DNA of 64,000 nucleotides from contig NZ_VXDC01000005.1 of NCBI RefSeq assembly GCF_008711285.1, positions 186,001 through 250,000 on the forward strand. The letters run 5' to 3'. Below, piece after piece: positions 46,184 to 54,007 of this stretch. This DNA is from Roseibium aquae (lineage in GTDB: Bacteria > Pseudomonadota > Alphaproteobacteria > Rhizobiales > Stappiaceae). Made by a program: the position numbers and the translations under genes. Position 1 is the first letter of the stretch; the number at the start of each line of letters is the position of its first letter. The notes under the pieces were generated by a model. That model was not told where the DNA came from, ran no database searches, and saw nothing but the letters and a program-made list of their open reading frames with translations.

Positions 46184-48232
46184 TTACTGGTCCAGGAACC
46201 ATTGCTGGGGCCGGTATGGATAGGTCCAGTAATAGTCGTAGGCTTTCGCTGTCAGAGGCGGAACATTCTTGAGCGCGTTCGTGTAAACGTAAGGCTCCGG
46301 GATCTCCGAGACGACGCCGATCTTGATCATGTTGTCCAGATGGATCTTCATGATCTCCGCGCCGAGCTCGTTGCTTTTTTCCGAGCCGAGCGGATGCTGG
46401 GTAAACTCGGATGCGGCTTCGAAAAGGCGCTTGATGTCCGCCGGCGGCTCAATGCCCTGTGCGCCGTTGGTTTCGATCCATCTTGCCCATTCGGCATGGC
46501 CTTTCGGATTGAATGGATCGCCCGGGAACAAGGCGTCGGTTGCGTCCTGGCTGATATTCGGGCCCGATACGCCGTCATTCTTCCACGTCATCAGATCAAC
46601 GTCGTTGGAGTTTGCGGCGGCGCGGTATTCGTCGGAGGTGACCTCGCGGACATCCACCTGAAGTCCGAGATCCGACCAATAGCCGGCGGTCAGTTCGTGC
46701 AATTGCGACGCGGTGCCCTGGCTTGCAAAGACGATGCGGACTGCGAGCGGCTTTCCGTCCGGGCGTTGGCGGATACCATTGCTGCCGCGGGCAAGGCCCA
46801 TTTCGTCCAGCAGCGCATTTGCCTTGGCCGGGTCGTGGTCGATGAAGACGGACAGGTCGTCCTCGGACAGGAACGGCACGGTGACGTGCTCGGCAGCGGC
46901 CGTCTGCAATGGTTTGCCCTGGCCGAGATAGACGATCTCGTTGATCTCGTCGCGGTTGAGACCCATGGACAATGCCTGGCTGAAGCGCGGATCGGCGAAG
47001 ATTTCGCGCAAGACCGGGTCCTTGTGGGTGCGGTTGAAGCTGTAGAAAGGGGTCTGGCCAAGTGTCGGGGCAAGAGCGGCCGTATAGTTGCCTTTCGCCT
47101 CGTTCTCTTTCAGCAGGGGGAAGTCATTCAGCTGCATCGCCTGTTGTTTCCAGGTGACGTCGCCGTTCATGATCCGCAGGTTCACGACTTCCCGCTCGGG
47201 AACATATTCCTCATTGATTTCGGAAATGTAGGGCAACTGGTTCCCGACCGTGTCGACCATGTGGAAATACGGGTTGGCGACAAGTCTCCGCCCTTCCGTG
47301 TTTTCCTCGACAACGATGTGGGATTCCAGTGTCGGCTTGACGGCCACGCCAATGGCATTGACCTTTTCGCCGTCCTTCATCAGCGGCGAGGGGACGTCCT
47401 TCCAATCGGAATTTCCATAGAAGAAGTTCACAGCGTCCGCCTCGTTGGCAAAGCCGTGTTCTGCGCGAAGGGCCGCCGCATCAGCATTGTACTTGTCCAG
47501 ATACTTGCCGAGGAAGTGCTTCGGCAGGAATGTCTGGCCGTAGTCGATGGCCCAACGGTTGAGGATATTTGGCTGGGCGACCGGGAAAGTGAACTTCACG
47601 GTGGTCGCGTCAAGCGCTTCGACCGTCGCCGGCTTGCCGTCGAACAGCCAGCGGCCCGGAGCCTTCTCGATGACGTTCGGGTTCATCAGCACGTCATGGT
47701 ACCAAAAGGTGATGTCTTCGGCCGTGAACGGCGCGCCATCGGACCATTTGTGACCCTCGCGCAGTTCAAACGTCAACTCGGTGAAATCATCATTCCAGGA
47801 CCACGACTTGGCGACGTTCGGCACGATGGTCTGCAGGTCGTCGGAATACCGCACCAGATTGACGTGACGGATCGAAAGGAGGTCGGAAGTCCCGGATTCG
47901 GTCCCGCGTGACAGACCCGTGATCGTTCCGCCGTAGCTGCCGATAGTGTCGTAGGGCACCACGACCAATGGTTCGGCCGGAAGGCGCTCGGCGACATCGC
48001 CAAGGTCACCATTGCCTGTGATCCGGCTGTTCAGGTCGGCAATCGCCGGGTTTTGCGAGAAGGTGAGCGCACAGGCGGCTTTCTCTTCGAATTCCGCCAG
48101 TTCAAACTGCTGCGGATAGTCGGTGGACAGTCCCTGCATGTCTGAAACAGTGACTGGCGGGCAGTTTGCGAGTGCAGGGCTGGCCAATACGGCCAGGGCA
48201 GCGCCCGACAGAAGAACAGATTTGAACGGCAT
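46184..48232 (-). CDS. ABC transporter substrate-binding protein, family 5, large
   Basis: A 682-residue periplasmic protein with signal peptide residues 1-22 (ending SPALA). Family-5 landmarks are AKSWSWNDDFTELTFELREGHKW (given in part), the DGAPFTAEDITFWYHDVL region, TPFYSFNRTHKDPVLRE and RFSQALSMGLNRDEI. It is about 150 residues longer than DppA/OppA, like binding proteins for bulky conjugates. First gene of the phosphonate-type operon, so its ligand may be a phosphonate-containing peptide, ester or conjugate; this is inference. Confidence 0.9.
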   Translation of the reverse strand: MPFKSVLLSGAALAVLASPALANCPPVTVSDMQGLSTDYPQQFELAEFEEKAACALTFSQNPAIADLNSRITGNGDLGDVAERLPAEPLVVVPYDTIGSYGGTITGLSRGTESGTSDLLSIRHVNLVRYSDDLQTIVPNVAKSWSWNDDFTELTFELREGHKWSDGAPFTAEDITFWYHDVLMNPNVIEKAPGRWLFDGKPATVEALDATTVKFTFPVAQPNILNRWAIDYGQTFLPKHFLGKYLDKYNADAAALRAEHGFANEADAVNFFYGNSDWKDVPSPLMKDGEKVNAIGVAVKPTLESHIVVEENTEGRRLVANPYFHMVDTVGNQLPYISEINEEYVPEREVVNLRIMNGDVTWKQQAMQLNDFPLLKENEAKGNYTAALAPTLGQTPFYSFNRTHKDPVLREIFADPRFSQALSMGLNRDEINEIVYLGQGKPLQTAAAEHVTVPFLSEDDLSVFIDHDPAKANALLDEMGLARGSNGIRQRPDGKPLAVRIVFASQGTASQLHELTAGYWSDLGLQVDVREVTSDEYRAAANSNDVDLMTWKNDGVSGPNISQDATDALFPGDPFNPKGHAEWARWIETNGAQGIEPPADIKRLFEAASEFTQHPLGSEKSNELGAEIMKIHLDNMIKIGVVSEIPEPYVYTNALKNVPPLTAKAYDYYWTYPYRPQQWFLDQ

Positions 48233-48335
48233 AGCGAAGCTCCCTGAAAGGAATGACAGCGCCGTCTATAAGCCGATCTTGTATAACGATTTTATGAAAA
48301 ACGCATATTTATAATATTTAATTATAGATTAACGG

Positions 48336-48353
48336 TTGACACAGAAGTGTCAA
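48336..48353. promoter_or_regulatory. 18-bp perfect palindrome upstream of the phosphonate-type operon
   Basis: TTGACAC-AGAA-GTGTCAA lies about 105 bp before the binding-protein ATG and overlaps the last bases of the LysR gene. An AT-rich stretch with TATAAT on the minus strand (48321-48326) follows toward the operon. It may be the LysR-family operator; the terminator alternative is weak, since no T-run follows. Confidence 0.5.
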
Positions 48354-49228
48354 ATACCCTGCGGAAGCGTTCTCATGAAGGCCTGCACGGCTGCGACGCG
48401 CGCCATGTCCTTCTGGCACACCACGAAATGGGTGGCCGTTAATGCCGGATCATTGATGGGGACGGGCACACAGCCGTCCCTGTCCGAAATTTCCGCTTCC
48501 ATGGCAACGCCGAGGCCAATACCCGACCGGATGAGGCTGGCGATGGATCCCCATGACCCCAAGGCCAGGATCGTTTTCGGGACTGCCCCAGCGACTTTCG
48601 CTGCGCCGTCGAAGATCTTGCGGGTTCCCGAAGCTCCCTCCCGCTGGATCAGGGGAACGCCTTCGACATCTGCCCAATCGATCGGACTTTTCTGGGCCAG
48701 GGGATGATCGGGCGGAGCGGCCAGGACGATCCGGGTTGTCACCAGTTTCTGACCGGCCAACTGGTTCGGGATCTCCTTGCCCGTTATGAAACCGATATCG
48801 ATCAAACCTTCATCCAGCAGATCCAGCAGGTCTTCTGTCGCCATGGCGCGCGCTTCAATGGCCACATCCGGGTGGAGCGACATGAAATGGGAAATCCGGG
48901 GAATAGCCAACTGATAGGTTGAATAACCGATCCGCAGTTCCCCCGCGGTCAGCGTGAGATGGCTTTCCAGATCCCTTTCCAGATCGTCACATAGCGACAG
49001 GACGGCCCTGACCCGGGGCAAAAGTCCGCTGAGTGCCGCCGTCGGGGATGTTGTGTACCCGGACTTGGAAACCAGCCGGGTTTTGAAACGGCTTTCGATT
49101 GCTTGAACCTGGTTGGATATCGAGGGCTGCGAAACGCCGAGTTCCTTCGCGGCCGCGGAGAAGCTGCCCGTGCGGGCAACGGCCTCAAGGGCGCGCAATT
49201 GGCTCAAGCTCAATTTCTTTTGGGTCAT
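48350..49228 (-). CDS. LysR-family transcriptional regulator
   Basis: A 292-residue regulator. The winged helix-turn-helix is residues 6-65 (LRALEAVARTGSFSAAAKEL, then VSQPSISNQVQAIE), and the effector domain about 92-290 starts at LRIGYSTYQLAIP. It lies directly upstream of, and in the same direction as, the binding-protein gene (117 bp gap), making it the probable regulator of the phosphonate-type operon. Relatives near 2-aminoethylphosphonate genes are common, but the effector cannot be read from sequence. Confidence 0.9.
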   Translation of the reverse strand: MTQKKLSLSQLRALEAVARTGSFSAAAKELGVSQPSISNQVQAIESRFKTRLVSKSGYTTSPTAALSGLLPRVRAVLSLCDDLERDLESHLTLTAGELRIGYSTYQLAIPRISHFMSLHPDVAIEARAMATEDLLDLLDEGLIDIGFITGKEIPNQLAGQKLVTTRIVLAAPPDHPLAQKSPIDWADVEGVPLIQREGASGTRKIFDGAAKVAGAVPKTILALGSWGSIASLIRSGIGLGVAMEAEISDRDGCVPVPINDPALTATHFVVCQKDMARVAAVQAFMRTLPQGI

Positions 49229-49460
49229 GGGGCAAAACTCTACCGGAACCAGTAAGCGGAAACCGTCCGTTCTCCTATCTCATGGCCGCAAGTGGTTTGA
49301 AAGAATTTCCGCCCCAGGCGCCCGATCCGGTCTACGTTGGAAGGGGTGCGGCGCTTGCCGATTGTCTTGTGGACCCGGGCCGGTTGTCCGCTTATGTTGC
49401 GCCCGCGAAAAAACGTCAACGAACACAACACCGGAAAAACCGGTGCCGGGAGAAACGCAC

Positions 49461-50312
49461 ATGCTGGTCTGTCCGACCAAGGAGGAAATCCGGGCGCTCG
49501 CGGCTGGATACAGGCGCGCGCGCCGGTCCATCGCGCTGGTCCCCACAATGGGCTATCTGCATGACGGCCATCTAGCTTTGGTCGAAGAGGCGAAGCGGCG
49601 CGCCGAAAAGGTCATCGTGTCGATCTTCGTGAACCCGACCCAATTCGGCCCGAACGAGGATTTCTCGACATACCCTCGGGATACCGACCGGGATCTCGCG
49701 CTGTTGCGCGAGCTTGATGTCGACGGTGTCTTCCTGCCGGATGCGCAAGAAATGTACGGGGAAAATGGCGGCACTTATGTGGATGTTCCCGAGCTCTCGG
49801 GGATCTTGCAAGGCGCTTTGCGGCCCGGTCACTTCCGTGGGGTGGCAACGGTGGTCACCAAACTGTTCAATGTGGTGCAGCCCGATGTTGCCGTGTTCGG
49901 GGAAAAGGACTATCAGCAGCTCACGCTCATACGGCAAATGGTCCGGGATTTGGACATGCCGGTTGAGATCGTGGCGCATCGGACAGTGCGCGAGCCGGAT
50001 GGTCTTGCGATGTCCTCGCGAAATGTCCGGCTGACAACAGGGGAACGGAGCGGGGCGCCGGTCCTGAGCCGGTCTCTGGATGCGGCACGACAGGCGGCCG
50101 CCGACGGGAAGACCGTTTCGCAGATCAAGGCGGTGATCGAATCCGTTTTGCGCACGGCGAGCCTTGGCAAAGTCGAAACCATCGACATCCGGGATGCCGA
50201 AACCCTGGGCGAAGCCGACGAACTCCTGGAACGGCCGGCCGTCATACTGTTGGCGGTCCGGTTCGGGACTGTTCTGCTGATCGATCAGGCGGTGATCCAG
50301 GCCGCCGGTTGA
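49461..50312 (+). CDS. panC: Pantothenate synthetase
   Basis: A 283-residue enzyme that joins pantoate and beta-alanine with ATP. Motifs in order are VPTMGYLHDGHLAL (ATP-binding), IFVNPTQFGPNEDF, GHFRGVATVVTKLFN, FGEKDYQQL and the KMSKS-like MSSRN. The ATG at 49461 follows CGGGAG and matches the family's N-terminus; the frame is open 116 codons further up but not family-like. Its usual partner panB follows only as a fragment. Confidence 0.96.
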   Translation: MLVCPTKEEIRALAAGYRRARRSIALVPTMGYLHDGHLALVEEAKRRAEKVIVSIFVNPTQFGPNEDFSTYPRDTDRDLALLRELDVDGVFLPDAQEMYGENGGTYVDVPELSGILQGALRPGHFRGVATVVTKLFNVVQPDVAVFGEKDYQQLTLIRQMVRDLDMPVEIVAHRTVREPDGLAMSSRNVRLTTGERSGAPVLSRSLDAARQAAADGKTVSQIKAVIESVLRTASLGKVETIDIRDAETLGEADELLERPAVILLAVRFGTVLLIDQAVIQAAG

Positions 50313-50355
50313 TCCTGCCCATACCTGACATGAAGCTGAAACACGAGATCGAGCG

Positions 50356-50493
50356 ATGAGCGCCCAAAAACCAATTCGCCGGGTCACCGTCCCGCAAATC
50401 CGCGTCCGCAAAGGCGGGGAACCGATTGTGTCCCTGACGTCCTATCACGCGCACACGGCGGCCATCGCTTTGCCGGACAGAAGCGCTATCTGA
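50356..50493 (+). pseudogene. panB: Truncated panB (ketopantoate hydroxymethyltransferase), N-terminal 37 residues
   Basis: The frame starting at 50356 reads [20 protein letters not shown] and then [10 protein letters not shown], the well-known N-terminus of alphaproteobacterial PanB. After residue 37 the sequence turns to ALPDRSAI and a stop, 46 codons in total against about 270 for PanB. The metal and substrate residues (DSLGM and beyond) are absent. It sits where panB normally follows panC, so this looks like a deletion that left the 5' end. Base-level sequencing error cannot explain the loss of over 600 bp. Confidence 0.8.
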
Positions 50494-50548
50494 TTGGGTT
50501 CTGCGCCGTGTATGGCGAAGATTTGAAAACAATCAGGGGGCGCTGCCA

Positions 50549-51532
50549 ATGTTCAAAGGCTTTCTGGGGCCGGTGCTTGCACTGGCCCTTTTCACGGGTC
50601 CGGCGCTTGCAGGAAGCCCATGGAAGACATGGGTCGTGGATGAGGCGGTTCCCGGAGATCTCGCTGTTGGCCGGATATGGTCCGTTGGGTCGCAGTCCTT
50701 TGTCTCTGCCAGCGCCATGCTCGCCGATTTGAGGACCGCACGGTTCGTTTTGGCCGGAGAGGTTCACGACAATCCGGTGCATCACCAGCTTCAAGGCTGG
50801 ATTGTCGATAAACTGGCATCGGGAACCGGCCTTCATTTGGTGGTCGAGATGCTGTCGGCGGACCAGGCGCCCGCGCTGGAGAGTTTCGCCCGCTTGCCGG
50901 ACCGGACGCCGGACTCCCTTGCCGAAACGGTCGACTGGCAAAACAGCGGCTGGCCCGATTTTGACATCTACGCTCCGGTCTTCGAGGCTGCGTTGGCGGG
51001 CGGAGCCGTGCTTGCTCATGGCTTGCCAGGGCGGGCCGCAACCCGGGCGGTGAGCCGCGCCGGCTTTGATGCGCTGGATCAGGGACTTCTGGAAAGTCTG
51101 CGTTTGTCGGTGCCTTTGTCCACGAAAGCGGACGAGGCGTTGAAGGCGGAGATTCAATCGGCCCATTGTGACCTTTTACCGGTCGCTGCCTTGCCGAATA
51201 TGGCCGCCGTCCAACGCTACCGCGACGCCTATCTTGCCGATGCGCTCCGGCAGACACCGGACACCGGCCCGGCTGTGCTGATTGCAGGCAATGGTCATGT
51301 GCGCAGGGACCTGGGCGTTCCCCTTTATCTGCAGGCGGCGGACGGACGGGTCCTGGCGGTGTTGATGCGGGAGGTGGACCCGGAAATGACGCGGGATGAA
51401 GCCGTTGCCGCGCTATCGGACAGCCCCGCCGACTATGTCTGGCTGACGCCAGCCATCGAACGTCCCGACCCGTGTGCGGCTTTGCGGGAGCGGTTTGGTA
51501 AAACCGCTCCCGCACCTGTGGACACTGATTGA
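50549..51532 (+). CDS. ChaN-family (haem-binding uptake/TIKI-like) protein
   Basis: A 327-residue exported protein, signal peptide residues 1-21 (ending TGPALA) without a lipobox cysteine. The EreA/ChaN-type motifs are FVLAGEVHDNPVHHQLQ near residue 67 and VLIAGNGHVRRDLG near residue 244, with E and H residues that bind metal or haem in the family. I predict a periplasmic protein in haem handling. Its 3' end encodes a 13-bp perfect hairpin (51484-51513). The dabA gene converges, 25 bp away. Confidence 0.85.
   Translation: MFKGFLGPVLALALFTGPALAGSPWKTWVVDEAVPGDLAVGRIWSVGSQSFVSASAMLADLRTARFVLAGEVHDNPVHHQLQGWIVDKLASGTGLHLVVEMLSADQAPALESFARLPDRTPDSLAETVDWQNSGWPDFDIYAPVFEAALAGGAVLAHGLPGRAATRAVSRAGFDALDQGLLESLRLSVPLSTKADEALKAEIQSAHCDLLPVAALPNMAAVQRYRDAYLADALRQTPDTGPAVLIAGNGHVRRDLGVPLYLQAADGRVLAVLMREVDPEMTRDEAVAALSDSPADYVWLTPAIERPDPCAALRERFGKTAPAPVDTD
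51484..51513. terminator. 13-bp perfect hairpin inside the 3' end of the ChaN gene
   Basis: GCGGGAGCGGTTT pairs with AAACCGCTCCCGC around a 4-nt loop, a stem of 13 bp with no mismatch. It lies in the last 17 codons of the + gene and just past the end of the convergent dabA gene. A bidirectional terminator or transcript-collision barrier is likely, although a T-run is lacking on both strands. Confidence 0.5.
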
Positions 51533-51557
51533 CTGGCGTGGTCCCCGATGCGCTCTG

Positions 51558-53978
51558 CTACGCTGCGGCGGCAAGCTCGTCGGCTGCGACGGATGCCCAG
51601 GTCAGGTTACCGGTATAGCGCTGCGCCATCCGCCCGTGATCGTCGAGGGCGAACAGGTGCAGCCAGCCGTTGTCGAACAGGGCGCGGACATCCGGATGCC
51701 TGTTCAAAATGTCGGTCATCGCCGATACGGGCGCCTCGATGCAGACCGACAGGCGCAGCGGTTCGTGGATGAACTCCGTTCCGTCATGAACCGACTGCCA
51801 GGCAAGACCTGCGCGCAACGGGCCGCCATTGCCCTCAAGCACGCCAAGCCCGCCGACCACATTGTGCAGCAGCTTGTTACCGGACCCGAAAACCTGCGGG
51901 GCCACTGTGGAGCCGTAATACTGCAGGCTGATCCAGCTTGCCACGACCACCGGAGCGGTCATGATCAGTTCCAGAACCGGATAGCCGTTCGGTTCGTCCA
52001 GGTGCCAATCGTAGTCATGCAGGAAAGCCCTGCCCTCGAGTGACTTGCCGCTGGTCCGCGAGCGTGGGGCGGCGATGAACCCCTTGCACCGCGCGAGGGC
52101 CCATTCCGGCCGGGTTTCCGCCCAGTCCTTGGCGCGCTTGGCGATATCCTCCGCGGAGGTCGAGCGGGGCAGGGTTTTGGAGCGTTCGCCACGCGCGACC
52201 CGGCCGGCTTCGGCAAACCAGGTGCGGGCCTGATCGAGCGCCTGTTTCGGCATCCGCGGTCCCAGATCCTGATCGTACAGGGTCATGGTGTCGGTCGTGG
52301 TGTCGTGAAGAGCGCCGATGAACACCGTATCGCTCGGGATGACAATTCCCCTGCCGGCAAGACCGGTGCGAACGGCTTTGTCGTTGAGCAGGCTCGCAAG
52401 AAGGCGGGCGTTGACTTCGCCGGAATAGCCCCCGCACGCGCCGCAATGCAGACCGCTTTCATGCGGGTTGTTGACGACATTGGCGCCGTGACCTGCCAGG
52501 ACGATCAGCGGAGCAAAGCCATCCGTCAGCGACATGGCCCGCAACACTGTTTCGGCGGAAGCAATCTTCGTCGCCTCGTCCAGTGACGGATCGAATTGTG
52601 GTTTCGGAGCTGCCGCCTTGTCCTTGTCGCCCCTCCCCAGAGCGCTGAGCGCCAATTTGCCGGCGTAGATCGGCCCGGCCGCCTCGACAAAGGCAAAGGA
52701 CGAAACAGCGGCTTGCTTGAACCGGCCCCAGGCCCGGACGGCTCTGGAGGCGATCCTGTTCTGGTGATCCTTTTTCTGGCTTTCCGCGTCATGCGAGCAG
52801 GCCGAAGACGTGACCGTAGGGTTGAGGAGAACCGGCAGCCTGAGTTCCTCAATATCGGAGGCGAACTCCTTGTGATTGGCGAACACACCAAAGAACCCCG
52901 CAAAGCCGAGCGTGCGGATCGACGGGTTGACCGCTTCGAGCGCCCGCCGGAAAACCTCCGAGCGGACATCGATGCAGAACGCCGCCTGGAGCGACGGACG
53001 CGCATTCGCCGTTTCGGCCGTCATTGGCTGCCCCAGCCGCGCAGACAGATCCCGCTGCTGGGCCCGTTCCGCGGCGCACTGGAAGATCTCGTTGATAATC
53101 AGGTCCGGATCCGCGGCGAAGGATTCCGCATGCGCTTGCTGGATGTCGCACCAGGCATCAGCCACTTCATTCTTATATTGCCGGAAGAGCGCCAGCTCGA
53201 AGAACAGCCGGATGCTGAGCAGATCGGTCAAGGTTCCATCCGTCCGACCGGCGAGTTCCGCTTTCCACAACAGGTGCCGTGCGTATTGCGCCCATCCGCC
53301 AGTGGTCAGAAGTAACTGGTGGAAATAGTTTTCCAATGCGTCCGGCGACAGATCGAGTTCCCGCGCCGCGACGGCCAGCGCATCTGCCGTCAGGTTCGGG
53401 GCATCGGAGACCTGGGATCCGAACTGTTTCAATCCCTGGATCTCCGGCGTCAGATCGTGAGTGGCATAGGCACGCCAGCTTGACCAGGCGGTCTTCCGCT
53501 TCGAGAGCCCCCAGAGGGCCTGCCCCTCGTCGAAGTAGCTGCCGGCCCATACGCCGATGCGGTCCGCGATCAATCCAGTCCAGTCCGTGCCACTGATTTC
53601 TGAGGCAAGGTCGGCCATGGTTGGAAGCGGTGCCCGGCATGCCGGCGTTGCATCGAGTGCGGCTTTCAGGGCTTCGATGCTGTCGGGCTTGCCGGCATGG
53701 ATCGTGGACCCGAGCGCCGCTTCCAGGTCAAAGTCCGTGATCGCGCCGGCTTCGATCTGTTTTTTGTACCAGCTGCGCGGCATGGTTACCGGAATGTCCG
53801 CGATCCGGGCAAGCCGTGTGCCGGCTTCAGCCAGCGTTTCGCCGGTTTGGCCGAGGAAAGGATTGACGGCGACAGACGAAGCAAGCGGCCAAACGGGCGG
53901 GATCATCCGGCCGGCGTGATCGGCTGCCGCACGCAGCGTGGCCCGGTCGAAGTCGAGGATATCGAATTGTTGGGTCAT
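51558..53978 (-). CDS. dabA: DabA, inorganic carbon transporter catalytic subunit (DUF2309)
   Basis: An 806-residue peripheral membrane protein with a beta-carbonic-anhydrase-like zinc site: C335 and D337 in [11 protein letters not shown]497 in VLAGHGANV and C512 in LHCGACGG, the spacing seen in characterized DabA. The family works with DabB to convert CO2 to bicarbonate vectorially, driven by a cation gradient. It lies 29 bp downstream of dabB in one operon. DabA-type pumps occur in autotrophs and in heterotrophs that need bicarbonate. Confidence 0.93.
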   Translation of the reverse strand: MTQQFDILDFDRATLRAAADHAGRMIPPVWPLASSVAVNPFLGQTGETLAEAGTRLARIADIPVTMPRSWYKKQIEAGAITDFDLEAALGSTIHAGKPDSIEALKAALDATPACRAPLPTMADLASEISGTDWTGLIADRIGVWAGSYFDEGQALWGLSKRKTAWSSWRAYATHDLTPEIQGLKQFGSQVSDAPNLTADALAVAARELDLSPDALENYFHQLLLTTGGWAQYARHLLWKAELAGRTDGTLTDLLSIRLFFELALFRQYKNEVADAWCDIQQAHAESFAADPDLIINEIFQCAAERAQQRDLSARLGQPMTAETANARPSLQAAFCIDVRSEVFRRALEAVNPSIRTLGFAGFFGVFANHKEFASDIEELRLPVLLNPTVTSSACSHDAESQKKDHQNRIASRAVRAWGRFKQAAVSSFAFVEAAGPIYAGKLALSALGRGDKDKAAAPKPQFDPSLDEATKIASAETVLRAMSLTDGFAPLIVLAGHGANVVNNPHESGLHCGACGGYSGEVNARLLASLLNDKAVRTGLAGRGIVIPSDTVFIGALHDTTTDTMTLYDQDLGPRMPKQALDQARTWFAEAGRVARGERSKTLPRSTSAEDIAKRAKDWAETRPEWALARCKGFIAAPRSRTSGKSLEGRAFLHDYDWHLDEPNGYPVLELIMTAPVVVASWISLQYYGSTVAPQVFGSGNKLLHNVVGGLGVLEGNGGPLRAGLAWQSVHDGTEFIHEPLRLSVCIEAPVSAMTDILNRHPDVRALFDNGWLHLFALDDHGRMAQRYTGNLTWASVAADELAAAA

Positions 53979-54007
53979 ATCGGATCTCCAGGTTCAGGCG
54001 GGCCGGA

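Noticed and set aside
46202-47911. A 569-codon plus-strand frame opposite the binding-protein gene
   Set aside because: Antisense shadow of a clear family-5 binding protein; composition and lack of motifs fit a shadow frame.
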